Shown one piece after another: positions 7,608-15,243 of a stretch of DNA of 27,748 nt (its first letter is position 1; every line of letters starts with the position of its first letter). Where the stretch lies: contig JBAQKY010000030.1 in the NCBI GenBank assembly GCA_049301455.1, forward strand, positions 1 to 27,748, read 5' to 3'. The position numbers were made by a program, and so were the translations under genes. A model generated the notes under the pieces. That model searched no databases. It saw only the letters and a program-made list of their open reading frames with translations, and was not told where the DNA came from. Origin of the DNA: JAUYMM01 sp049301455. Its GTDB lineage: Bacteria; Patescibacteriota; Microgenomatia; UBA8517.

Positions 7608-8093
7608 ATGATAATTAACGATTCAATGGTTTGGGATGATAAAGAATACAAACTGATTTGGCACGATTGTGATAGTTTTGATGAATTAAAAGGAAAAGGT
7701 CTGCAACAATCATATGGAGTTTGTTTTTATAAAGATAAATTAGTAATCGTAAGTAATAATGGCAAATGGAGTTTGGTCGGTGGACATATAGAAAAAGGAG
7801 AAACTCCAGAAGAAGCACTAGCAAGAGAAATACAGGAAGAAACAAATATGAAAGTTTTGAAGCAAATTCCAATTGGTTACCAAGAAGTTGTAAAACCAGA
7901 TGGAACTGTTGATTATCAACTACGTTCATTTTGTCTTGTTGAACCTCTTGGAGAACTTGTCTCTGATCCCGCAGGAAGTGTAACCGAAATAAAGTTAATA
8001 GATCCAAAAGATTATAAAAAATATTTTAATTGGGGAAAGATTGGAGATAGGATAATGGAGAGAGCTATTGAAATTTATACTAGTTTGGTTTAA
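7608..8093 (+). CDS. Nudix hydrolase (4 of 4)
   Basis: This 161-residue protein has a Nudix box at Gly59-x5-Glu65-x7-Arg73-Glu74-Ile-x-Glu77-Glu78-Thr-Asn80. The catalytic Glu residues are all present, but the last conserved Gly of the box is Asn. The N-terminal 35 residues (WDDKEYKLIWHDCDSF) are an extra segment before the first strand of the fold. A leaderless-type promoter precedes it. It diverges from the frameshifted third Nudix gene and ends 63 bases before the 3' end of a tRNA gene on the other strand. Substrate unknown. Confidence 0.85.
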   Translation: MIINDSMVWDDKEYKLIWHDCDSFDELKGKGLQQSYGVCFYKDKLVIVSNNGKWSLVGGHIEKGETPEEALAREIQEETNMKVLKQIPIGYQEVVKPDGTVDYQLRSFCLVEPLGELVSDPAGSVTEIKLIDPKDYKKYFNWGKIGDRIMERAIEIYTSLV

Positions 8094-8156
8094 TTTCTCT
8101 AAACTCTATTTTTTGGCATAATTATATTATCTCTTGCAACTTTTGTGATTATTTTG

Positions 8157-8228
8157 AGCCGGAGGATAGACATCGAACTATCATCGTCGCTTTACGAAAG
8201 CGCTGCTCTACCTTTGAGCTACACCGGC
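8157..8228 (-). tRNA. tRNA-Thr (anticodon CGT)
   Basis: The minus-strand sequence folds as a tRNA. The acceptor is GCCGGTG against CTCCGGC, with one U6-U67 mismatch. The D arm is GCTC/GAGC, and the anticodon loop TTCGTAA gives CGU, reading ACG (Thr). The T stem is GATAG/CTATC. The first acceptor pairs G1-C72 and C2-G71 agree with known Thr-tRNA identity elements. Oddities are an eight-base T loop (TTCGATGT), a four-base variable region and a G27-A43 mismatch at the top of the anticodon stem. CCA is not encoded. The gene starts 11 bases after the stop of pepF on the same strand; TATAAT about nine bases upstream of the tRNA may be its own promoter. Confidence 0.8.
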
Positions 8229-8238
8229 ATGAAGTATA

Positions 8239-9945
8239 TTATATTACAAGTTTCTCGAATTCTTTAACTTGTTCGTTAATTAAATCCAAACCGGATTGCC
8301 AGAAGTCTTCTTTTGTTATGTCAACTCCCATTACTTTAGTAATTTCAGCAGGTGATTTTGAACCTCCTAGACTTAACCCCAAAATATATTTATCAACAAA
8401 TTTTTGTCCCTCTCTTTTGTAAATTGCATATAAAGAAGTTGCTAAAAGTTCTCCAAATGAATATGTAAAAACGTAAAAATTGTAGTGATAGAAGTGACTA
8501 ATTACCATCCACATATATTTGTGATCATCTGATAGTGTTAAGCCTTTTCCAAACATCGGTTGTAGATGTTTTTGATAGAGATTACATATTTCATCTAGTG
8601 ATAATTCACCTTTTTCTCTTCTTAATTTATGCAATTCACTCTCAAATAAGTAAAATGCATTCTGTCTAAAAATTGTTGCAAATGCTCCCTGTAGTTTTCC
8701 TCCAAGCAGATTTATTTTTTCTTTCTTTGTTTTTGCCTTTTTATACAAATCTTCAAAAACTAGTAATTCGGCAAAAGTTGATGCTATTTCAGCTGTTGCC
8801 GTTGAAGGCATAAAATCAAGATAATTATTATTTTTTGCAAAAATGCAGTGAAGGCCGTGTCCAAGTTCGTGTGCTAATGTTTCTACATCTCTTTGCTCTC
8901 CTGCAAAGTTCATAAAAACATAAGGATGAACACTATTTGAAACGTATGAACAATATGCTCCACTACTTTTTCCGATTTTTAATTTTGCGTCGATCCAATT
9001 ATTATCAAAAAACTTTTCAGCTTCTACCGCAAACTTTTCTGAAAAGTTACTAAACGAATTTAAAACAATCTTTTTTGAATCCTCCCAGCTAACACTACTT
9101 TTTGTGTTTGGATAAATGTCACTGTATCTATCCCATTCAAATAATTTCATATTTAATAATTTTGATTTTGCTAAATAATACTTTTCAGATATTTTGTAGT
9201 TTTTTATAATTACAGCAGACATTGTCTCTACTACTTTTGGCATAATGTCGTAGTCCAAAAAGGTTGATTCTTGTGGATACTTAAACCCTCGAATTTCATC
9301 ATCCACCTTTTTATCAAGCAAAAGTGTATTTAGTATAAATTTATATAATAGGGAGTTATCTTTTAGATTTTTTTGAATTATTTGTCCTGCCTCTTTCCTT
9401 TTATTTCTATTTGGATCACTTGCAAAAGTTGTTGATAACTCTGAATAGGTTTTTCCATCAAAGTCTTTATTTGAATCTATCTGATCGTAGAATCTAATAA
9501 AAGATTCTGCTCCTGTCTGTCTTTTTTTGGTTAGCAATACTTCTTTATCTTCGTCTAGTGTATATGGTTTTAAACTTCTTGTCGTTTTAAGAAAGTAGTT
9601 AAATTTTTCTGATTTGTCGTTACTTTTTGTTAGGTAAACCTTAAACCATAACAGTTTTGATTCGATGTCGTTTATATATTCATTTGTAGATTGGTAGAAT
9701 TTTGAAACCTTCTCGTCTTTTGTGTCTGTACTATGATTTAAATATGCATAATTATTCAAAACACTTAAAGAATGTGATATTTCTTCATAGAGTTCTAAGC
9801 TTGAAGTTAGACTGTTTTTTTTGAAGTTACTCTTTAATTTCTTTATCTTTGACTCTATTTCCTTTTTATCCTTTTTAATCTTTGGATCATCTATCGATTT
9901 ATAGAGATCTTTTAGGTTCCACTCTGGAATTTCATTTTGTCTCAT
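8239..9945 (-). CDS. pepF: Oligoendopeptidase F (M3 family zinc metallopeptidase)
   Basis: The 568-residue protein matches family M3B in length and motif order. It carries His359-Glu360-Leu-Gly-His363 (in LAHELGHGLH) for zinc binding and catalysis. A downstream helix TATAEIASTFAELLVFEDL provides the third ligand region, and the conserved Tyr/His-rich segment YMWMVISHFYHYNFYVFTYSFG follows later. Cytoplasmic enzymes of this family degrade oligopeptides. The protein is nearly full length for its family (usually about 560-600 residues) and has no signal peptide. A TAAAAT box ends six bases before the ATG, suggesting an independent leaderless transcript, although the flavoprotein gene lies only 20 bases upstream on the same strand. 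The tRNA-Thr gene follows at once. Confidence 0.93.
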   Translation of the reverse strand: MRQNEIPEWNLKDLYKSIDDPKIKKDKKEIESKIKKLKSNFKKNSLTSSLELYEEISHSLSVLNNYAYLNHSTDTKDEKVSKFYQSTNEYINDIESKLLWFKVYLTKSNDKSEKFNYFLKTTRSLKPYTLDEDKEVLLTKKRQTGAESFIRFYDQIDSNKDFDGKTYSELSTTFASDPNRNKRKEAGQIIQKNLKDNSLLYKFILNTLLLDKKVDDEIRGFKYPQESTFLDYDIMPKVVETMSAVIIKNYKISEKYYLAKSKLLNMKLFEWDRYSDIYPNTKSSVSWEDSKKIVLNSFSNFSEKFAVEAEKFFDNNWIDAKLKIGKSSGAYCSYVSNSVHPYVFMNFAGEQRDVETLAHELGHGLHCIFAKNNNYLDFMPSTATAEIASTFAELLVFEDLYKKAKTKKEKINLLGGKLQGAFATIFRQNAFYLFESELHKLRREKGELSLDEICNLYQKHLQPMFGKGLTLSDDHKYMWMVISHFYHYNFYVFTYSFGELLATSLYAIYKREGQKFVDKYILGLSLGGSKSPAEITKVMGVDITKEDFWQSGLDLINEQVKEFEKLVI

Positions 9946-9951
9946 GGAGCA

Positions 9952-9957
9952 ATTTTA
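9952..9957 (-). promoter_or_regulatory. -10 box (TAAAAT) of pepF
   Basis: On the minus strand TAAAAT, then six bases, then the ATG of pepF. The box lies in the 20-bp gap after the preceding gene. Confidence 0.5.
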
Positions 9958-9965
9958 ACATGAAT

Positions 9966-10673
9966 TTAATAACCTGTGAATTTTTCTGTTTTGATGTTGT
10001 CTTCTGGAATCTCTAGTTTTTCAAATATCTCTTCCATGGCATCTATAAAAGGATTTGGTCCAACTGCCCAAAAAGTTGTCTGTTTAAAATCTGTTGCAGG
10101 AAGTAGCGTCTTTAATTTGTCTGAATCTAGATGGCCTTCTTTTGATGAGTCAAAATAATCAATTTTTAAATTTTGATTCTGTGTTTGCCAAAGATCTAAT
10201 TCGCTTTTAAAAACAAATTCACTATCAGAGTTTGAATAAATAAGATGAATTGGAATATTTAATCCTTTATCTAAATTATATTTAATTATTGATCTAAATG
10301 GTGTAATTCCTATTCCACCTGCCAAAAAAATCTGTGGTGAAGTAGTGTCTACTTTTTTTGAGTTTAAGACAAAAAAGCCTTGTGGTCCTCTTGCTGCAAC
10401 AGTTGCACCAATTTCTAACTCATCTAAAGTTTTTTTGTAACCAGACTGATCTCTCATCCTTGTGGTTATTCTTAATAAATTATCTTCAGTTTCAGTAGGG
10501 GATGATGAAATTGTAAAGTGTCTGGTATCTCCTCTTGCATCTTCGTATTTTAAACTTGGAAGAATTATGTAAATGTATTGTCCTGCCTCAAATGTAAAAT
10601 CTTCGCTTGGTTTAAAATAAAAAGATTTAGTTCCTTTTGCCTCATCAGTTTTCTTGACTAGTGTTAGTGTCAT
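9966..10673 (-). CDS. Ferredoxin-NADP reductase-like FAD/NAD(P)H oxidoreductase
   Basis: The 235-residue protein has the two-domain FNR layout. The N-terminal FAD barrel has AGQYIYIILPS, then RHFTISSSP (the RxYS/T-type flavin-binding motif) and MRDQSGYKKTL. A Rossmann-like NAD(P) domain follows with AGGIGITPFRSI and near the end WAVGPNPFIDAMEEIF. It closes with the aromatic tail FTGY, as in flavodoxin/ferredoxin reductases where the terminal aromatic stacks on FAD. It would pass electrons between NAD(P)H and a partner; no ferredoxin or heme domain is attached. I prefer the ATG at 10673 to one 18 bases further upstream, because TATCAT then ends eight bases before it and MTLTLVKK is a typical start of the fold. 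It is divergent from the small CxCGCG gene. Confidence 0.88.
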   Translation of the reverse strand: MTLTLVKKTDEAKGTKSFYFKPSEDFTFEAGQYIYIILPSLKYEDARGDTRHFTISSSPTETEDNLLRITTRMRDQSGYKKTLDELEIGATVAARGPQGFFVLNSKKVDTTSPQIFLAGGIGITPFRSIIKYNLDKGLNIPIHLIYSNSDSEFVFKSELDLWQTQNQNLKIDYFDSSKEGHLDSDKLKTLLPATDFKQTTFWAVGPNPFIDAMEEIFEKLEIPEDNIKTEKFTGY

Positions 10674-10691
10674 AATATATGATGATAGCAT

Positions 10692-10865
10692 ATGTGTTTC
10701 AATTGTGGATGTGGAATAACGGATGACAATATGGGCAAGCCTGATATGACAGGTGCTTCATTAACGGACAAATCGTTTGCAGAAATGGCTAAAGAATGGG
10801 GGATGACAGTTGAAGAAACAAAGAAAAACGTTTACAAACTCCTCAAAAAACAATTTAAAGATTAA
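10692..10865 (+). CDS. Small CxCGCG protein (57 residues)
   Basis: This short gene encodes a 57-residue protein beginning MCFNCGCGITDDNMGKPDM and ending with a charged helix (VEETKKNVYKLLKKQFKD). Cys2, Cys5 and Cys7 cluster at the N-terminus, next to acidic residues, a likely metal-binding head. The helical tail includes the pattern FAEMAKEWGMTVEETKK. Similar MCxxCGCG-acidic mini-proteins occur in several bacterial groups including CPR; their function is not established as far as I know. It starts one base beyond an alternative upstream start of the divergent flavoprotein gene, with TATGAT ending eight bases before its ATG. It ends three bases before the 783-residue gene, so the two are probably one transcript. 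Confidence 0.75.
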   Translation: MCFNCGCGITDDNMGKPDMTGASLTDKSFAEMAKEWGMTVEETKKNVYKLLKKQFKD

Positions 10866-10868
10866 GAA

Positions 10869-13220
10869 ATGGCTAATGTTTTGCCACTAACTGGTGAAGT
10901 AAAAACTAGATCTCAAGGAGAGTTACGTTTTGTCAGAGATGCAAACTATCACCCCCCTGAAAGTTATCCAAGTTTTGAATTGTTAGAAAAAGTTGACCCT
11001 GAAATTCGTGAAAAAATTATTAATATTGTGCCAGAAGCCTATTATCCACTTACAATTCTTTCTGTCGTCGAGCCTGGTCAAAAGAAAGATTGGTTGGGTA
11101 ATAATGTTGGGACACGTATTACCCCTGCAGAACTCCAGAGTGTAGGCAGTACTATTTTTAATACTTATTGTCATTATTCAGGAGTTTCTAAATATTCATT
11201 GAGAGTAAATGTCTTTATTAAGCCGGTTATAAGTGTTGCATTAAAATCAGTTACTGTAGATCACGTGCCTGCAATGGCCTTTAAAAGATCTTTGCGAATG
11301 GAGGCTGATAAGCCTAGTTCGGTTGAATTCGGTCATGAATCTATAACTGATACTGGAGGATTTCATCAAGATTTTGCGGATATATCGGACAGAGAGGGTA
11401 CAAACGGTAAGATTATACACGATGCAGTGCAAAGATTTGTTCTCAATTTTCTACAGAACCAAGTTAAATATGATCCAGAGAATAAAGATACGGCTCAGAA
11501 ACTGATAGAACATATAGAAAACGGAGGTTTCAATAGTGTATTAAATCTTAATACCAATACTCGAATTAAAGGTCCAATTAAAACAATTAAAGATGACAGT
11601 TTTGATTTTTGTAACAATAGATTAGTAAAGAATAGAAGTGGTGACTTTGTACTGAGACCACTAGATTTAAAAAGAGATGGATTAAATGCAATTGTGTTTA
11701 GATGTTTTTCAAAGGATGGTAGTGTGTTTGTCGACCTACCTGCATCAATACTTATAGCTAAAAGTGATGAACAAATTGAACAGTTGTTGCGAAGTGGTGA
11801 TAGTAAAGTAATTTGGCAAAAGTCAGAAGATATAGATAAAGAGGACCCGTTAAATACACCTCTATGTAATCTTTATATAGCTGACGCTTTTCCAGACCAG
11901 AGTTCAAAGGTTTTTAAATATAGAGGAAATAGAGGTAGATCCATGGATATTGGAATAATTGATTTGGCTGAAAAGGGTAGAGTTTTTGTTTTGGGGGGAA
12001 GCCACTTGATGATCGATGGTATGGGGCAAAGTAAAAATTTTGCAGCCCATCTACACGATATTCCAATTAATCCAAATTTGTCAAAAAAGGTAAAATATCC
12101 ACCTTATTTTATTTTTCCACCACTTCCGCGTATTGAAAAAGTAAATGAATCCTTACGAGCATTAGATTTGACTGATGTAGTTGTAATACAAGATTTGGAT
12201 ACGGATGGAAAGCTTGCAACTGAACTTAAAAGATTCAACGATCGTGTCGTTGCGCCAAAAACGGAAAAAATAAAAAAATTGTTAGTTAGCGAAAATTTTT
12301 CTGATAAGGATGCCGAAAAAATATCAAGAATGTTTACTCAGTTTTTATCACGTAGTACACTTATTCAGTTAGTAGCAGAGGCATTTGTGGGTAAAATGAT
12401 GAACATTGCTGCGTTAAAAGAACAAACATACCATCGTATGGGTATGGCTGTTACACAATCTCTTCCAGAAATGCTACTTTCTGAACTATCCAATAATAAT
12501 AAGGAATTGTCGTTGTTTTTTAGACCAGATCTTAGTACTACATTGCATAAGACGCTCGAAGCAATCAGCTATTCAAGAATGGAAGTTGTCGCTGCGTCTT
12601 ATGGCATATCTATTCTTGGTGGAATTCAAGCTTTACTTAATTTTTATCAACAAGACATTAAACAACCAACTGATTTTATGTATAGACAGTTATTGGATTT
12701 ATCACGTCAGACTGGTTTTATATCCGATAAGACAGTAAAAGAGCCAGGTGATATGTTTATAACTGCACAAAACCATCAAGAAAAGACGATGGGTTTATTT
12801 ATAGGATTATTAAAGAATAAGGTTACAGCAAGAATCAATATTGAATATCCTCAATATTTAAATAAATTAGATATTGGTGTAAAAATTGACGAGAGTGTCT
12901 TAGACGAAGTTCTCGGTGAAGGCGATAATGGCATAACAAAAATGCATATAAAGGCAATTAGTAATATCTGTAAAGATTTTTCTAAAGATGCTGGGGTTGA
13001 TAATGTTGAGATAATTTCGAAATTGATGGTTTCAGATTTATTTAATCTGAATGGTGATAAAAAAATAGAAGTTATAAGATTGTTTCTTATAGCTCATTTT
13101 TATCAAAATATTCGTAATATTACAAAGACATCGTATTTATTCTTAAAAGAGTTGAATGATGCGATTGAACTCAACAAAGATAAGCTAATTAAAGACGGTT
13201 TTTTGTTTGATAAAGAGTAA
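10869..13220 (+). CDS. Unidentified 783-residue protein with an acyltransferase-like HxxxDG motif
   Basis: I cannot assign this protein to a family with confidence. It is soluble-looking, without signal peptide or membrane helix. The most telling segment is GRVFVLGGSHLMIDGMGQSK, with His379-x3-Asp383-Gly384 between beta-strand-like stretches and before an Ala/His-rich helix. This resembles the HxxxDG catalytic motif of the CoA-dependent acyltransferase/condensation superfamily (CAT, lipoyl E2, NRPS condensation domains). A Pro-rich segment (YPPYFIFPPLPRIE) follows, then a largely helical second half. The N-terminal 200 residues include DFADISDREGTNGKIIHD. The gene is co-directional with the CxCGCG gene three bases upstream and convergent with the 2-TM gene. 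It could be a CPR-specific protein with a remote acyltransferase fold. Confidence 0.6.
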   Translation: MANVLPLTGEVKTRSQGELRFVRDANYHPPESYPSFELLEKVDPEIREKIINIVPEAYYPLTILSVVEPGQKKDWLGNNVGTRITPAELQSVGSTIFNTYCHYSGVSKYSLRVNVFIKPVISVALKSVTVDHVPAMAFKRSLRMEADKPSSVEFGHESITDTGGFHQDFADISDREGTNGKIIHDAVQRFVLNFLQNQVKYDPENKDTAQKLIEHIENGGFNSVLNLNTNTRIKGPIKTIKDDSFDFCNNRLVKNRSGDFVLRPLDLKRDGLNAIVFRCFSKDGSVFVDLPASILIAKSDEQIEQLLRSGDSKVIWQKSEDIDKEDPLNTPLCNLYIADAFPDQSSKVFKYRGNRGRSMDIGIIDLAEKGRVFVLGGSHLMIDGMGQSKNFAAHLHDIPINPNLSKKVKYPPYFIFPPLPRIEKVNESLRALDLTDVVVIQDLDTDGKLATELKRFNDRVVAPKTEKIKKLLVSENFSDKDAEKISRMFTQFLSRSTLIQLVAEAFVGKMMNIAALKEQTYHRMGMAVTQSLPEMLLSELSNNNKELSLFFRPDLSTTLHKTLEAISYSRMEVVAASYGISILGGIQALLNFYQQDIKQPTDFMYRQLLDLSRQTGFISDKTVKEPGDMFITAQNHQEKTMGLFIGLLKNKVTARINIEYPQYLNKLDIGVKIDESVLDEVLGEGDNGITKMHIKAISNICKDFSKDAGVDNVEIISKLMVSDLFNLNGDKKIEVIRLFLIAHFYQNIRNITKTSYLFLKELNDAIELNKDKLIKDGFLFDKE

Positions 13221-13226
13221 ATATTT

Positions 13227-13562
13227 TTATTTATTTTCTTTTTTGAGGATGCTCCAATGATATTTATAGAGAGGAATACCTACAAGTAACATTGCTATAG
13301 CATTCGAGGCTTGTCTTTGTCTATTTCTAGTTGTTTCTTTTTCTTGTTGTGCCTTCTGTTCTTCTTTTTCTTTGTCTGTTAATTCAACTTCTTTACCAGT
13401 TGGATCAAACTTTGTTGCTAATGGATAATCATATTTATCTGCATCTTTGAAAATGTAGACCTTCATACCTAAATCAACAAGTTGAATTGTGCCAATTACT
13501 GCTATAATGAGTCCTATAAATGAGAAGAGGTAGAGATATAGTAATCTGATTGAGAATTTCAT
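13227..13562 (-). CDS. Small two-helix membrane protein of unknown function
   Basis: The 111-residue protein has a first membrane helix (LYLYLFSFIGLIIAVIGTIQL), then a polar loop of about 55 residues with a strongly charged, helical EKEEQKAQQEKETTRNRQRQ stretch. A second short hydrophobic segment (AIAMLLVGIPLYKYHW) and a basic tail follow. The layout resembles small inner-membrane proteins seen in many CPR genomes (possibly DUF5671-like, which is not certain). It converges with the 783-residue gene with six bases between stops, and diverges from the DUF2130 gene across 25 AT-only-rich bases that must hold both promoters. Confidence 0.65.
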   Translation of the reverse strand: MKFSIRLLYLYLFSFIGLIIAVIGTIQLVDLGMKVYIFKDADKYDYPLATKFDPTGKEVELTDKEKEEQKAQQEKETTRNRQRQASNAIAMLLVGIPLYKYHWSILKKENK

Positions 13563-13587
13563 CTTATATAAATATTAATATAAAAAT

Positions 13588-14685
13588 ATGGCAAACACAA
13601 TTATTTGTAAAAAATGTGGAGAGGAAATTGAAGTAACTGAGGCTTTAACACATCAAATTGAAGAAAAAGTTATAGAATCCACAAGAATTAAATTAAAAGA
13701 AGAAATAGAAAAAGAAGCAGAACAAAAATTCGAAAGTAAATTTAGTAACCTTGAAAAAGAGAAAGAAGAAGAAAAAGAAAGAAATAAAAAATTAAGTAGA
13801 CAAATTGATGAACTTTTGGATGAAACCAGAGCCTTAAGAAGAAAAGATGAAGATCGTGAACTTGAAATGAAGAAAAAACTTTTAGAAAGTGAAGAAGCTA
13901 TCAGAAATGAAGCAAAAAGAAAAGCTGATGAAGAACATCAGTTAAAAGATGTAGAAAAAGAAAAGTTAATTAACGACCTTAAAAAATCACTTGAAGATGC
14001 TCAGAAAAAAGCCAATCAAGGTTCACAGCAAACACAGGGTGAAGTATTGGAACTTACAATTGAAAGAAAACTACGAGAAGACTATCCACAGGATGATATA
14101 AATGAAGTTAAAAAAGGAGTAAAGGGAGCTGATGTTGCCCAAGTTGTAATTGATAAAAAAGGACAAAAGTGCGGGACTATACTGTGGGAGTCTAAAAACG
14201 CCAAATGGAGTGAGACTTGGATTGCAAAACTTAAAGAGGACCAAAGACAAGCAAAGGCGGACTTAGCAGTTCTTGTGTCTGTTGATCTTCCAGAAGATAT
14301 TAAAAAGAAAGGTATTGGCTATAAAAATGGAGTGTGGGTTTGTTCAAGTACTAGTTTTGATCAATTAGCAATGTCGCTTCGCTTTAATCTTGTGAATATT
14401 TACTATGAAAAACAAAATGCTGTAGGAGTTGATGAAAAAATGAAAGTGCTATATGAATATTTAACAGGTAATGAATTCAAACATAGAGTAGAGGGAATTG
14501 TTGAAGCTTTTGGAGTATTGCAAGAAGACATAGAAAAAGAAAAAAGATGGTTTAGTAGTAAATGGGCAAGACAAGAAAAAGAAATTAGAAAAGTTATTGA
14601 TCATACTCATGGAATGTATGGTGATCTTCAAGGTGTAACTGGCAGGGCATTACCAGAAATTAAATCATTGGAACTTAACTCCTGA
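13588..14685 (+). CDS. DUF2130 protein: zinc-ribbon start, coiled coil, PD-(D/E)XK-like C-terminal domain
   Basis: The 365-residue protein begins with a half zinc ribbon (IICKKCGEE, Cys7 and Cys10), followed by about 130 residues of Glu/Lys-rich coiled coil and then the conserved DUF2130 domain. In that domain, GEVLELTIERKL, GADVAQVV (Asp182) and GTILWESKNAKWSETWI (Glu201-x-Lys203) reproduce the E...D...ExK arrangement of PD-(D/E)XK nucleases. ExK is followed by a helix with Gln and Lys (LKEDQRQAKADLAVLVS). Nuclease activity is an inference; the family is usually listed as of unknown function. A TAATAT box ends six bases before the ATG. The 3' end overlaps the convergent 75-residue gene by 11 bases. 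Confidence 0.85.
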   Translation: MANTIICKKCGEEIEVTEALTHQIEEKVIESTRIKLKEEIEKEAEQKFESKFSNLEKEKEEEKERNKKLSRQIDELLDETRALRRKDEDRELEMKKKLLESEEAIRNEAKRKADEEHQLKDVEKEKLINDLKKSLEDAQKKANQGSQQTQGEVLELTIERKLREDYPQDDINEVKKGVKGADVAQVVIDKKGQKCGTILWESKNAKWSETWIAKLKEDQRQAKADLAVLVSVDLPEDIKKKGIGYKNGVWVCSSTSFDQLAMSLRFNLVNIYYEKQNAVGVDEKMKVLYEYLTGNEFKHRVEGIVEAFGVLQEDIEKEKRWFSSKWARQEKEIRKVIDHTHGMYGDLQGVTGRALPEIKSLELNS

Positions 14686-14902
14686 AGGGGTTATGTTCGT
14701 ATCCATTGTATGCTCCATTTTCTCCTTCTTTAATAATATTACCATTGATATCTCTTTGTGGAGGCTTAAAAAACTTATCTGCGATTTTTTTGAACCATTG
14801 AATATCTTTATTAGCTGGAGTTATCCTCGTTGAGGATGTATTTTGAAACCGATTACTAAAAGTTGTTCCCTGTTTTGGTAACCCACTTGTTACATCTGTC
14901 AT
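14675..14902 (-). CDS. Hypothetical 75-residue protein
   Basis: I do not recognise this protein. It is soluble and polar: MTDVTSGLPKQGTTFSNRF, then a central amphipathic helix (DIQWFKKIADKFFKPP) and an Asn/Gly-rich end (GENGAYNGYEHNPF). The frame stays open 144 bases further upstream, but I chose the internal ATG because a perfect TATAAT lies seven bases before it, as at other genes here. The upstream extension also runs through palindromic, GC-richer sequence unlike the rest of the gene. It converges on the DUF2130 gene with 11 bases of overlap. Confidence 0.55.
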   Translation of the reverse strand: MTDVTSGLPKQGTTFSNRFQNTSSTRITPANKDIQWFKKIADKFFKPPQRDINGNIIKEGENGAYNGYEHNPFRS

Positions 14903-14909
14903 ACACTTA

Positions 14910-14915
14910 ATTATA
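14910..14915 (-). promoter_or_regulatory. -10 box (TATAAT) of the 75-residue gene
   Basis: Perfect TATAAT on the minus strand, seven bases before the ATG. It decides the start between the internal ATG and the longer open frame. Confidence 0.6.
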
Positions 14916-15042
14916 AACCTGTTAGGACAAATAGTAAAATATGGTCTGCTTAAATGTCGGTTGTTGATCTTCAGGCTCTCTGTGAGCCCATATACGACAG
15001 GGCTCGAAACTACTTCACAAACATAGTTTAACATGTTCGTTT

Positions 15043-15087
15043 GCATTCTCCAAGGGAGGGGTTAAAGGGGAAGGAATTGGAGAATGC
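15043..15087. repeat. 11-bp perfect inverted repeat around a purine-rich loop
   Basis: GCATTCTCCAA (15043-15053) is exactly complementary to TTGGAGAATGC (15077-15087). The 23 bases between are almost only purines (runs of G and A). It has no following T run, so a simple terminator is unlikely. Confidence 0.7.
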
Positions 15088-15100
15088 TCGACTCGGGTTT

Positions 15101-15181
15101 GTTCGCTCAGCCACTTCGTGGCTTCGCTTAACTCCATATGGTCGGACTTCTCGCTCACCCCACTCCGTGGGGTTCGCTAAC
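15101..15181. repeat. Two related palindromic units (REP-like)
   Basis: Two units share the plan TCGCTCA, palindrome, TTCGCT(T)AA. The first palindrome is GCCAC-TTC-GTGGC (15110-15122) and the second CCCCAC-TCC-GTGGGG (15158-15172). The stems differ in sequence, but the flanking words and the C-TYC-G core are conserved, as in extragenic palindromic repeats. The same C-TTC-G core returns twice in the structured block further on. Confidence 0.6.
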
Positions 15182-15212
15182 CCAATTGTCTAAGGAAAAG
15201 GGGGATTTATAG

Positions 15213-15234
15213 TCAGGTAGTTGCGACTACCTGA
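15213..15234. repeat. 9-bp hairpin with TGCG loop
   Basis: TCAGGTAGT (15213-15221) and ACTACCTGA (15226-15234) are perfectly complementary with a four-base loop. On the plus strand an eight-pair hairpin (CTTTGCGG-TTCA-CCGCAAGG, 15241-15260, one G-T pair) follows directly. Neither has a U tract typical of intrinsic terminators. Confidence 0.6.
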
Positions 15235-15243
15235 CAGGGTCTT

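Noticed and set aside
14950..15035. tRNA-like or rRNA-like remnant suggested by GGGCTCGAAAC
   Set aside because: No matching T stem, acceptor or anticodon arm could be built.
14903..15046. Upstream extension of the 75-residue minus-strand gene
   Set aside because: A TATAAT sits seven bases before the internal ATG, and the extension crosses hairpins with different composition.
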